Below, piece after piece: positions 53,400 to 62,400 of a stretch of DNA of 64,000 bases. This stretch comes from Alphaproteobacteria bacterium (GTDB lineage Bacteria; Pseudomonadota; Alphaproteobacteria; Micavibrionales; Micavibrionaceae): contig JANQRF010000004.1 in assembly GCA_028289285.1 (NCBI GenBank), positions 124,001-188,000 on the forward strand, written 5' to 3'. The notes under the pieces were generated by a model, which did not search any database, was not told the DNA's origin, and worked only from the letters and a program-made list of their open reading frames with translations. The position numbers and the translations under genes were made by a program. The stretch's first letter is position 1. Every line of letters starts with the position of its first letter.

Positions 53400-54040
53400 G
53401 TATTTTTAAAAATCATACAGGTCGTGCTTGGATAATCGGGCTTTGCGTTTTTCCAGCGCACCATTGTTTCTCCGCAGGGCTGAAAGTTTTTTGAAACGCA
53501 AGCGAGTAAATCATGCAACAGCGGCGTGTAAATCTTGCCATGCGTGAGATTATCCGCCTGTACAATCACTAACGCATTTCTCTTCATTAGCTTTTTTAAA
53601 TTTGAAAAGATATATGCCATGCGTTTGAGATAAACATCATAGCCTGCTTTTTTAGGATCACCGCTGTAAAGCGGGTTCCATTTGTGATGACGTGGCATAT
53701 AGGGCGGACCCGTGATGCAAAAATCCATTTTTGGAAAACTAAAGTCCAAAAGTTTTGCGCTATCGCCATGCTTAAGGTTATTCCAGTGTTCAAGCTGGCC
53801 TGCGACCCACTCAAAACGTTCACGGTTTGCTTCCAAGCCGTAGGGAATACGGCCCATTTCTTCAGATGTAAAAAGGGTCGTGCCTAACCCTGCAAAAGGA
53901 TCAAAAATTTTATCCCCTTTTTTTGTGTATTTTTTAAGGAAATGGCGCACGAGCGCTTCGGGGTATTTGACTTCATTGTCCAAGGGCTTGGTGTCTCGCT
54001 CCAGGGCCCAGGGGATTTCTATAAAAAGGTCATGTTCCAT
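53396..54040 (-). CDS. Orphan DNA methyltransferase (N4-cytosine/N6-adenine type)
   Basis: A 214-residue protein. The SAM motif DPFAGLGTTLFTSEEMGR and the catalytic TGPPYMPRHHK (S/DPPY type, here TGPPY) are those of beta-class amino-methyltransferases. The order is permuted: FxGxG-type motif precedes PPY, and no restriction endonuclease or specificity domain adjoins. It is short for a DNA modifier; it could act on a fixed DNA site or on RNA. It is divergent from serA. Confidence 0.75.
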   Translation of the reverse strand: MEHDLFIEIPWALERDTKPLDNEVKYPEALVRHFLKKYTKKGDKIFDPFAGLGTTLFTSEEMGRIPYGLEANRERFEWVAGQLEHWNNLKHGDSAKLLDFSFPKMDFCITGPPYMPRHHKWNPLYSGDPKKAGYDVYLKRMAYIFSNLKKLMKRNALVIVQADNLTHGKIYTPLLHDLLACVSKNFQPCGETMVRWKNAKPDYPSTTCMIFKNT

Positions 54041-54057
54041 GTCCTAAAAATATCCCT

Positions 54058-54077
54058 CTTGCATTGTTTTGTGCAAG
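54058..54077. promoter_or_regulatory. Inverted repeat upstream of serA
   Basis: CTTGCA (54058-54063) and TGCAAG (54072-54077) flank an eight-base spacer, in the 155-base region between the divergent DNA methylase and serA. It could be an operator or part of a promoter. Further on, TCCGCC and GGCGGA form another loose pair near 54110-54160. Confidence 0.35.
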
Positions 54078-54194
54078 TGTTATCAAGTAGGCCTGTTTGC
54101 CTGAATCCGCCTTCGCCTTTTTGGTGTCGCGTGGACGGGTCCAAACCGGAGAATAGGCTTCGGCGGACGCGCAAGACAAAATCAGGAGGTCATT

Positions 54195-55778
54195 ATGAGC
54201 AAACCCAAGGTTCTTATCTCCGATAAGATGAATCCGCTGGCGGCGGAAATTTTTACCAAAAAAGGCTGTGATGTTGACGAAAAGCCGGGCATGAGCCCTG
54301 AAGAGCTGGCTGCGTGCATCGGCGATTATGACGGGCTGGCGATTCGCTCGTCCACGACGGTCACGCCGGACATTTTAGCCGCAGCGAAAAGCTTAAAAGT
54401 AATCGGCCGGGCCGGAATCGGGGTTGATAATATTGATGTCAAAGAAGCTACCAATCAGGGCGTGATTGTCATGAACACGCCGTTTGGCAATTCCATTACA
54501 ACGGCGGAACATGCGATTTCCATGATGTGCGCGCTGGCGCGGCAAATCCCGCAGGCCAATGCCTCCACGCATGAAGGCAAATGGGAAAAGAAAAAATTCA
54601 TGGGCGCGGAGCTCTATAATAAAACGCTTGGCGTGATCGGGTGCGGGAATATTGGCGGGATTGTCGCCGACCGGGCGCAGGGCCTGAAAATGCATGTGAT
54701 TGCCTTTGACCCGTTCCTCACCGAAGAGCGCGCAGTTGAGCTTGGCGTGGAAAAAGTTGAGCTGGGAGATTTATTTAAACAGGCTGATTTTATCACAATC
54801 CATGTGCCGAAAAATGAAAAAACAAAAGGCCTGATTAATAAAGATTCGATTGCCACGATGAAAGACGGCGTGCGGATTGTTAATTGCGCGCGCGGCGGGA
54901 TTATCATTGAAGAAGACCTAAAAGAAGCGCTGGATAGCGGCAAGGTTGCCGGCGCGGCTCTGGATGTGTTTGAAGTGGAGCCTGCCAAAGAAAATGTTTT
55001 GTTCGGCCATCCGAACCTGATCTGTACGCCGCATTTAGGCGCGGCAACGACAGAAGCGCAAGTGAATGTCGCGATCCAGGTTGCAGAACAAATGGCGGAT
55101 TTTTTAACGACGGGCGCGGTAACCAATGCGCTGAATATGCCCTCCATTTCTGCTGAAGATGCGCCGCGTTTAAAACCCTATCTAAAACTGGCTGAACAGC
55201 TGGGCGCGTTTGCAGGGCAGATCACGGAACATGCGATTAAGTCCGTAAATATTTTCTATGAAGGCACGGTCACGGAAGTAAATACAGGTCCACTGACGCA
55301 AACATTGGTGGCGCATTTGCTCAAAAGCCAGCTTGATACGGTCAATATGGTCAATGCCATGAGCGCAGCTGAAGCACGCGGGATTGATGTCTCTGAAACC
55401 AAAAGCGGATCTTCTAAAGATTTTCGCTCTCAAGTGACGGTTACGGTGACAACCGAAGAACGGGTCCGTGATGTATCCGGTACGCTGTTCCGGGGTAAAG
55501 AGCCGCGCATTGTGAATGTGGAAGGCGTGCCTGTAGAAGCGGCGCTAGCTGAACATATGCTGTTCATCCGCAATGATGACAGTCCAGGATTAATTGGATC
55601 CGTTGGTACATTGCTTGGAAATGGCGGGCAGAATATTGCCGATTTCCGTCTTGGGCGGAATGAAAAAGGCGGTCAGGCTGTGTGCCTGATTTCCCTGGAT
55701 GGTGAATTACCGGATGATTTATTCGGCGAAGTGGCGAACCTGCCGCAAATCAAGACGGTTAAAAAGCTCCGGTTTTAG
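54195..55778 (+). CDS. serA: D-3-phosphoglycerate dehydrogenase
   Basis: A 527-residue enzyme. AIRSSTTVTPDIL and the NAD-binding GVIGCGNIGGIVADRA (about residue 145-160), the catalytic Arg in NCARGGII, Glu in EVEP and His in CTPHLGAAT are all visible. The long form continues with an intervening substrate-binding domain and a C-terminal ACT domain (FIRNDDSPGLIGSVGTLL), suggesting allosteric control by serine. AGGAGG at 54184-54189 gives a strong ribosome site. It commits 3-phosphoglycerate to serine. Confidence 0.97.
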   Translation: MSKPKVLISDKMNPLAAEIFTKKGCDVDEKPGMSPEELAACIGDYDGLAIRSSTTVTPDILAAAKSLKVIGRAGIGVDNIDVKEATNQGVIVMNTPFGNSITTAEHAISMMCALARQIPQANASTHEGKWEKKKFMGAELYNKTLGVIGCGNIGGIVADRAQGLKMHVIAFDPFLTEERAVELGVEKVELGDLFKQADFITIHVPKNEKTKGLINKDSIATMKDGVRIVNCARGGIIIEEDLKEALDSGKVAGAALDVFEVEPAKENVLFGHPNLICTPHLGAATTEAQVNVAIQVAEQMADFLTTGAVTNALNMPSISAEDAPRLKPYLKLAEQLGAFAGQITEHAIKSVNIFYEGTVTEVNTGPLTQTLVAHLLKSQLDTVNMVNAMSAAEARGIDVSETKSGSSKDFRSQVTVTVTTEERVRDVSGTLFRGKEPRIVNVEGVPVEAALAEHMLFIRNDDSPGLIGSVGTLLGNGGQNIADFRLGRNEKGGQAVCLISLDGELPDDLFGEVANLPQIKTVKKLRF

Positions 55779-56275
55779 GCAGGCTTTCTTTTCGCGTAAT
55801 AGCGCCCGCAGGCATCTTTTAATTCTTTGACAAGAACCTGGCCGTTTTGTCCGCCGCTGCCCTTCATTTGTTTAACCACAATAAGGGTCAGCGTTTTATG
55901 ATGGGCATCCACGATATCAATCGCATCTTTATCCAGATCATCGATTGATTCCAAAAAGCCCATCATGATCCCGGCCAGCATGCCGATCAGGTCATATTTA
56001 AAAATCGATGCGTTGGCTTTGAGTTCCATCACAGGCGCCGTGATAACATGTTTACGTTCTTCCATGGGAAGATCTGCATTGGCCGCTTCTTTGACGGCAC
56101 CTTCCAGTTTTTTGAGAATTTCCATGCCAAGCGATGTGAAGTCGACATCATTGTTGTCGATCACATTCTGGCATTTTTCGACTACTTTTTGATCCAGGGG
56201 GCCTTTCCCGGCTTTGTCCTGAAGATCTGTACTGGCTTTAAAAACCTGTGCTTTCCCTTTTTTCTCGTCTGACAT
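55775..56275 (-). CDS. Unrecognised protein next to response regulator, 166 residues
   Basis: Not recognised. Acidic and helical (KVVEKCQNVIDNNDVDFTSLGMEILKKLEGAVKEAA; DAHHKTLTLIVVKQMKG), without membrane segments. It starts two bases after the response regulator stop, so both are one transcript; a phosphotransfer or output-partner role is conceivable. HHKT could be a phosphorylatable His region, but that is speculation. It overlaps serA by four bases convergently. Confidence 0.72.
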   Translation of the reverse strand: MSDEKKGKAQVFKASTDLQDKAGKGPLDQKVVEKCQNVIDNNDVDFTSLGMEILKKLEGAVKEAANADLPMEERKHVITAPVMELKANASIFKYDLIGMLAGIMMGFLESIDDLDKDAIDIVDAHHKTLTLIVVKQMKGSGGQNGQVLVKELKDACGRYYAKRKPA

Positions 56276-56277
56276 GT

Positions 56278-56790
56278 CTAGATAGCTGCTTCGTCTTGTT
56301 GTTCGTCTGTGCTGCGGCGGAACGGGCCGCGGTAATTAAAATCTTTTTTGCGGCGCCGATCGGGACCGAAATAGGCATCACAGCGGATAAAATCGCGCGG
56401 CTTGGTGATGACATGGGCGATTCGCTTGGCCAGATCGGCTGCGCGGAACGGTTTGACCAGATATTCGGTTGCGCCTGCATCACGGGCCTCTTCCACCTTG
56501 GACCAGGAGCTATAGCCGGTGATGAGAATAATCGGTACCATCCGGTTGGGCGATTTGCGCCCTTTTCGGACTTCATTGGTCAGCTGGATGCCGTCCATTG
56601 GTTCCATATGCCAGTCGGAAATGATGATATCGTGATTTTTTTCCTTAAACAGAGCCAGCCCTTCTTCCGCCGTGCCGACCGAATCGATCCTGCCGAAGCC
56701 AAGAGTATGCAGGACCGAATCGAGAAGCTGACGCATCGGCGCCGTATCCTCGATCATCAAAACGCTCATTTTACTGAAATCAAATCCCAT
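56278..56790 (-). CDS. CheY-like response regulator with basic C-terminal tail
   Basis: A 170-residue receiver protein. Acidic pair Glu14-Asp15 (MIEDTAPMRQLL), phospho-acceptor Asp59 in IIISDWHMEPMDGIQL, the Thr in LITGYSS and Lys in YLVKPF are complete. Residues 135-170 add a basic tail (YFGPDRRRKKDF, YRGPFRRS) instead of a DNA-binding domain, a pattern known from alphaproteobacterial regulators. No sensor kinase is adjacent; the following unknown gene is its likely partner. Confidence 0.9.
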   Translation of the reverse strand: MGFDFSKMSVLMIEDTAPMRQLLDSVLHTLGFGRIDSVGTAEEGLALFKEKNHDIIISDWHMEPMDGIQLTNEVRKGRKSPNRMVPIILITGYSSWSKVEEARDAGATEYLVKPFRAADLAKRIAHVITKPRDFIRCDAYFGPDRRRKKDFNYRGPFRRSTDEQQDEAAI

Positions 56791-56855
56791 AGAACACTCT
56801 GTCTAGAATCACTTTATGTGCTTTTAAGTCTACGAAGATAAAGGAAAAAAACCAT

Positions 56856-56917
56856 AAAAAAAACCCTGATGCCATTGTTTTCGCATGTCCGGAGACAATA
56901 TGAAAACGGCATCAGGG
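56856..56917 (-). terminator. Rho-independent terminator, minus strand
   Basis: CCCTGATGCC (56864-56873) pairs with GGCATCAGGG (56908-56917); an inner GTTTTC/GAAAAC pair lengthens the stem. On the minus strand it is followed by eight T residues (56856-56863 are A on the plus strand). The plus strand has no comparable T-run after the stem, so it acts on minus-strand transcription from 57 kb. Confidence 0.85.
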
Positions 56918-57279
56918 CCTTTGTCTGGGAAGCATGCTCCTGCAACGTTCTTACCAAGGTAAGCATGCAGGGGTCATTGCTGTCATTCGGACCTTTGACA
57001 GGGCGCATCATGTACACGAAAGCTCTGCCAATGTCCCGCAAGGGAACCCGCCCTTGCACTTCTTTATCGTGGCTAATGAAACCACTCGCTGTACCCATCG
57101 CGATCTTTTTCACCGGGCATTCAGCCTTTTGGAACGGGCTTTAAAATACATCCTGCCGTTTTCCGGTAGACCCTTGTTCATGTTTTTACGTGCACAACCA
57201 CGGGCCCTTGGGCAAACCGGTCGTTCAGGATACTCACTGCCTTTATCCCCTCTTGGAAGGAGGCGTCCCTTGAGCACAT
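56856..57279 (-). ncRNA. Candidate unidentified structured RNA ending in intrinsic terminator
   Basis: About 425 bases on the minus strand with four perfect local stems before a terminator: 57038-57044/57051-57057 (7 bp), 56980-56985/56996-57001 (6 bp), and a nested pair 56939-56944/56966-56971 around 56950-56955/56958-56963. It does not carry the usual RNase P, SRP or tmRNA core motifs. Short minus-strand frames exist (from 57279, 57181 and 57113, linked by ATGA and GTGA overlaps), but the last runs through the terminator. A decayed gene is the alternative. The 5' end is a guess. Confidence 0.45.
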
Positions 57280-57325
57280 AACTCAAAATAAAATTCGAAA
57301 ACCCTATTTGTTTTGTTATGACCCA

Positions 57326-57404
57326 GAAATAGCGACCAAACTATTTCTCTCTTCTTAGACCGTCTCATCGACGCTTGGGTTTTTACATCCAAAGAATGTC
57401 TAAG
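57326..57404. other. Paired stem-loops upstream of the RNA-like element
   Basis: GAAATAG/CTATTTC (57326-57332/57341-57347, 8-base loop) and CTTAGAC/GTCTAAG (57354-57360/57398-57404) are perfect 7-bp stems; ACATCCAAAGAATGT (57385-57399) is a competing small hairpin. They could be an extension of the RNA-like element or a separate leader. Strand unknown. Confidence 0.4.
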
Positions 57405-57784
57405 CGATGATTGGAGAGTGCCTCAAATTTTTTTTCCTGTCCAGACCCCCAAACAATTTTTTTTCATGTAACCCATTGATATAAAATAATTTTATTAAGG
57501 ACTAGAGTCTTCAGATTCAAATCTGAATCGAAATCAGGCACATTTTTATCCACAGAGTTATTCTCTGAAATTAGCAAGATTATAACAGTTTTTTGAAAGA
57601 AAATATTCGATTCTGAGGCCTGTTTTTGATCTTTCAGGCGCTTTTGCGACGCACAATACGGATTTCTTGGCGCGATTCAAGCCCTAATTTTACTTTTTTG
57701 GCGATTCTTTTCTTAACGCTGTTTGGAACTTCTTCTAAGCTGGCTTTAATTCCATGTCATTTGATGAAAAAGGTAGAGACAATC
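57405..57784. other. AT-rich intergenic region upstream of gabD
   Basis: About 380 bases without a convincing gene. It includes a palindrome TTCAGATT-CA-AATCTGAA (57510-57527), a TTATCCACA (57546-57554, DnaA-box consensus), CAGAG/CTCTG arms around 57553-57567 and several GATTC/GAATC (GANTC) sites. One 40-codon basic minus-strand frame (57634-57753) lacks a usual start codon. It probably holds the gabD promoter. Confidence 0.5.
57510..57527. promoter_or_regulatory. Operator-like palindrome upstream of gabD
   Basis: TTCAGATT (57510-57517) and AATCTGAA (57520-57527) are exact inverted arms with a CA spacer, a form typical of dimeric repressor sites. Contains overlapping GANTC methylation motifs. 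It could regulate gabD, 258 bases downstream. Confidence 0.4.
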
Positions 57785-59242
57785 ATGGCAAATAGTTGGC
57801 AAGACTTGATTAAATCACAGGCTTATATAAGGGGCGCCTGGAGTGATTCTAAAAATAAAAAAACATTTGAGGTTCATAATCCTGCAAACGGTGATATTGT
57901 TGCGACGATTGCGGATTGCCGCGGAGAAGATACGCAGAGCGCGATTGATGCGGCAAGCGATGCCTTTCATTCCTGGAAAAAACTGACGGGAAAAGAACGG
58001 TCCAAAATTATTTATAGTTGGTATGAGGCAATTACATCGCGCATCGATGATCTTGCAATGATTTTATCGCTGGAGCAGGGCAAGCCTTTGGCAGAAGCGA
58101 AGGGTGAAGTTCTTGGCGGCGCGGTGTTTGTTGAGTGGTTCGCTGAAGAAGCCAAACGCGCTTACGGTGATTTTATCCCGCCCCATAAAGACGATGCACG
58201 GATTATTGTCTCCCGCGAACCTGTCGGCGTCGTTGGGGCGATTACACCCTGGAACTTTCCATCCTCTATGATTACGCGCAAAGTGGCACCCGCTTTGGCA
58301 GCCGGGTGCAGCGTTGTTTTAAAGCCAGCAGAAGACACACCGCTTTCTGCCTTAGCGCTGGCGGCGCTTGCCCAAGAAGCCGGCCTGCCGAAAGGCATTT
58401 TGAATGTTGTGCCGTCTTCTGAAGCAAAAGAGGTTGGCAAGGTTTTGACAAGTGATGAGCGCGTCAAAAAGATTTCTTTTACAGGCTCCACACAGGTCGG
58501 ACGGATTTTAATGCAGCAATGCGCGCCACAGATTAAAAAGCTGTCTCTGGAACTTGGCGGCAATGCTCCTTTTATTGTGACGGGCCATGCCGATCTGGAC
58601 AAAGCAGTGGCAGGCGCGATGGCCTGTAAATTCAGAAATGCCGGCCAGACCTGTATTTCAGCGAACCGGATATATGTACACGAATCGGTTTTTGAGGCTT
58701 TTTCGACCGCTTTTGTTGAAAAGGTTCAGGCGCTTAAGCTTGGGGCCGGAGACCAGGAGGGATCAGAAATCGGCCCCCTTATTAATAAGGCAGGTTTTGA
58801 GAAGGTGGCCGGGTTTGTAGAAGACGCAAAAAGCAAGGGAGCGGATATTCTGTGCGGCGGCGAAAAAGCAGGCGAATCAGGCGCGCTTTTCTATCAGCCG
58901 ACGGTTTTGACCAATATTTCGCAGGATATGGATTTATCCTGCCAGGAGATTTTCGGGCCTGTGGCTGCGCTTTACCCCTATAAAGACATGGAAGAGGTCA
59001 TTGAAAAGGCCAATGATACGGAATATGGGCTCGCCTCTTATATATATAGTGACGATTATAAAGAGATCTGGGCCCTGTCTGAGGCGCTGGAATATGGCAT
59101 GGTCGCTGTGAATGAGCCTATGCTGGCCACGGAACTCGCCCCTTTTGGCGGGGTGAAGCAGTCAGGCATCGGGCGGGAAGGCTCCAAATACGGGCTTGAA
59201 GAGTTTACGGAAATCAAATATAGGTTGCTCGGAGGCCTGTAA
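57785..59242 (+). CDS. gabD: NAD(P)-dependent aldehyde dehydrogenase (succinate-semialdehyde type)
   Basis: A 485-residue ALDH. The ATG at 57785 gives MANSWQDLIKSQAYIRGAW; a longer frame to 57626 adds a non-conserved stretch. TPWNFPSSMITRKVAPALAAG and KPAEDTPLSALALA, LELGGNAPFIV with the general-base Glu, catalytic Cys in FRNAGQTCISANR and EIFGPVA are present, as in GabD. It oxidises succinate semialdehyde to succinate, or a similar aldehyde. It stands alone after the RNA-like region. Confidence 0.9.
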   Translation: MANSWQDLIKSQAYIRGAWSDSKNKKTFEVHNPANGDIVATIADCRGEDTQSAIDAASDAFHSWKKLTGKERSKIIYSWYEAITSRIDDLAMILSLEQGKPLAEAKGEVLGGAVFVEWFAEEAKRAYGDFIPPHKDDARIIVSREPVGVVGAITPWNFPSSMITRKVAPALAAGCSVVLKPAEDTPLSALALAALAQEAGLPKGILNVVPSSEAKEVGKVLTSDERVKKISFTGSTQVGRILMQQCAPQIKKLSLELGGNAPFIVTGHADLDKAVAGAMACKFRNAGQTCISANRIYVHESVFEAFSTAFVEKVQALKLGAGDQEGSEIGPLINKAGFEKVAGFVEDAKSKGADILCGGEKAGESGALFYQPTVLTNISQDMDLSCQEIFGPVAALYPYKDMEEVIEKANDTEYGLASYIYSDDYKEIWALSEALEYGMVAVNEPMLATELAPFGGVKQSGIGREGSKYGLEEFTEIKYRLLGGL

Positions 59243-59250
59243 ATCAGGCC
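59234..59250. other. Short hairpin at the end of gabD
   Basis: GGCCTG (59234-59239) and CAGGCC (59245-59250) form a 6-bp stem with a five-base loop that spans the stop codon. No T-run follows, so termination is uncertain. Confidence 0.35.
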
Positions 59251-59302
59251 CGAGATGGGGGAAATACGAAAGATTATTGCGCAGCAAGTTTTAACATAAA
59301 AC

Positions 59303-59331
59303 TTGACTTTATCCTTAAATTTGCGTTAAAA
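59303..59331 (+). promoter_or_regulatory. Possible promoter of the giant adhesin gene
   Basis: TTGACT (59303-59308) and TTAAAA (59326-59331) are separated by 17 bases, 86 bases upstream of the start. The -10 match is weak. AAGAGGAG (59401-59408) is a strong ribosome-binding site for the ATG at 59417. Confidence 0.3.
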
Positions 59332-59416
59332 GACTCCCACTCGTTAATATTTTGTTTACTTTTGCGGAGAAAATGTGTGTGTGCACAGTCCGCATGCGAA
59401 AAGAGGAGTTTCGCTT

Positions 59417-62400
59417 ATGTCACAAGCTAATTATACAATCTATGCCGCCCCCCAAGCTGCAACGACAGTTGAATATGATCTGCCCCAAGACGGTTCTGTT
59501 CGTGTCAATTTTTCATCTTCTGACATTGACGGTCTGCGTATCAATGAAAATGGCGCGCTTGAAATCAGCCTTGTCGATGGCGGTGAAGTGACGTTTACAA
59601 ATTTCCAATCTTACGTTGATGGCGGTAATACACTTTTCCTCAAAGACAATATCATGGTCGACCCGGCGCTCCTCCAAAGCGGTCTGGCTTCTGATATGCT
59701 TGCGGATGCTGCCAATGAAAATCGCATTGAAATTGGTATTCCCGGTGAAGGTGTCACGCGTGAAATTACACTCGAAGATGGAAAAGATTACGTTTTCATG
59801 TTCGACATTAATGCCCCTGTTGGTGTTAAGACCGAAGACGGTCAGTTTGTTATGGACTTTGCCAATAACAGCAAAATCGTTCTGACCAACTATGAAGAAG
59901 CAATGGCTTCTGACAATCCGTGTACGATTACCATTGATGGCAGGTTCTGCCCGGTCGAAAATCAGGAACTGATTACAACAATCGCACAGCTTGCTAATGA
60001 AGGCGTGCCTGAAGAAATTGTTGAAGAAGAGATTGTTCAAAGTGAGTTGCGCGAAGCAGCTCCGGAACCGGAAGTTGCCGCGATTGAACCTGCGGCAGGA
60101 GAAGATCAGCAAGTCCCACGCGCGCCTGAACCTGAGCCGGAAGTTGTTGCAGACATTGAGCCTGCTGCTGGTGAAGATGTACAGGTCGCACAGATTGAAC
60201 CTGCTGCCGGCGATACGCCGGGCAATACAGGATTTGGTTTTGGAAGTTCGCCAGACAGTGCGGGTCTAAATGGTGTCGGTGCAACCGGTCCTTTGGCGGC
60301 AACAGCGCTTGCTTACAATGCACCTGGTTTGCCGAATCCAGATCCAATTCCACAAACACGGACGACAGTGACGAATCCTGTGCCGATCGTGACCAGCCCG
60401 CCGATCAATTCTCTGGATGAAAGTAATCTTGATAGCGGTAATCTTGTTGGCCAGGGTCAAATAATTGTTGATTTTGGCAATGACGGTCCGGCCGCGACAG
60501 ATCCGATTCGTCCAAATGGAATGCCTACAGTTGATTGCTCTGTTGCAGGCGGTCAGCTTTCTCATGGCGGTGTACCTGTTGTTATCACGCAAACCGCAAC
60601 CGGTTGGGAAGGTTCTGCGGGTGGAACACTGATCTTTACGTTCGTGCTTGATACGACCACAGGCGATTATACATTCACACAGTTTGAGCAAATCGATCAT
60701 GCAGACGGCAATGATCCGGACGATGAAATCTGTTTCAGATTCCCAATTATTGTTGAGGATTCTGATGGGGATACAACCACAACACAAGTGATTGTGAATG
60801 TTGCTGATGATGCGCCTCTGGCAATTAATGATTCCAACACTGCTGTTGAGAGTCAGACAGTCACCGGCGCGGTTTTACCGAATGACTTCCCAAGCGAAGA
60901 CGAGCCGACCATCATTACGAATATCAGTTTCCAGGGTACGGATTATCCTGTGACGCAAGGCGGTTCAGCGATTGTTATTACCGGAACTTATGGTGTACTG
61001 ACATTTAATCCGGATGGTACTTACAGCTATACAGCCAATAGTAACAATCCGGATGGGACCGATGTATTCACCTATACAATTCGTGATTTTGATGGGGATG
61101 AATCGCAAGCAGACCTGACCATTTTGGTTACACCGATTGACGATGTGCCGATACTTGTTGACCCACCGAATGAGGTTGTTGATGAAACCAATCTGGGACC
61201 GATCGTTGAAACGGGCACAATTACTGCGAATTTCTTCACTGACGGCCCCGGGACGTTTGCAGGGACAGGGACATTTGATTCTAGCGGATCACGCTTGAAT
61301 AATGCGCTGACCCATAAAGGGACACCTGTCACAGTTTCATATGACAGCAACACGCAAACCTATACAGGAACCGCGGGCGGCACGACTGTGTTCACCATGG
61401 TTATTGAGACAGATGGCGACTACACTTTCACACTTCTTGAAACACTTGATCATGCCGATGGTAATGATCCAAATGATGTCATCAACCTGACATTCGGCAT
61501 TGTTGCGCAAGATTCTGATGATGACACAGATACAGGCACAATCACTGTTGAAGTTCTGGATGATGCGCCTGAAATCGGAAGTGCTCAAGAAACAGTTGAT
61601 GAAACTGATCTTGGTCCGGTTGTTGTGAATGGCACTTTTGGCGGTGATTTTGGCGAAGATGATGCCGGCTCCGTTGGGGCAACAGGTAATTTCACCTCCA
61701 GCGGGTCTCAGTTGAACAATATGCTATCGCATAACGGCTTCCCGATTACGGTCACCTACGATTCGAACAATATGCAATATACAGGTGTTGCAGATGACGG
61801 ATCTTTGAACGGTATCACTGTTTTCACAATGAATATCAATGCAAACGGGGATTATACATTCACGCTTCTCGAAACGCTAGATCATGCCGACCCGAACGAT
61901 CCGAACGATATTATCAATCTTGATTTTGGCGTTGAGATTATTGATTACGACGGTGATTCCGATGAAGGGACCATCCGCGTTCGCGTCAAGGACGATGTGC
62001 CGACGATCGGTGATAGCCTCGGGGATGTAGATGAATCCAACTTTGATATTCAAGATCCTCTGGTCTGGCAGGATATTATTGATACGAATTTCGGTCAGGA
62101 GCTGGGCTCTATCGCGCCGGGCGGAGGTACATTTGAAGCGAAGGCAAACGGCAATCCGATTGCCCTGATGTCAAATGGTCAGCCTGTAACTGTTAATACA
62201 ACAGCAAATGGATATGAAGGTGTTGTTGGCAGTACGGTTATTTTCACCCTGACCATTGATCCGCTAACAGGTGCTTATACGTATCAGCAGTTTGAAACAC
62301 TGGATCACCCGGATGTAAATGACCCGGATGATTTGATTCACTTGTGCTTCCCTGTTCAGGTGACATCTATTGATAACGACCAGGATACAGGAATCATCGA

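Noticed and set aside
56856-57279. RNase P RNA, tmRNA, SRP RNA or 6S RNA identity for the structured region
   Set aside because: Core signatures of RNase P, tmRNA and SRP RNA are not found on either strand; 6S would be shorter and rod-like.
56934-57281. 115-codon open frame on the plus strand in the RNA-like region
   Set aside because: No ribosome site, no recognisable domain, and it lies antisense to stems and a minus-strand terminator.
57546-57554. Replication origin at the TTATCCACA site
   Set aside because: One DnaA box only, with no further clear boxes, and no dnaA, parAB, hemE or gidA neighbours.
57634-57753. 40-codon basic helical frame on the minus strand, between RNA-like region and gabD
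   Set aside because: Protein-like composition (VKKRIAKKVKLGLESRQEI), but a stop lies two codons before and no ATG, GTG or TTG start is available; could be a remnant.
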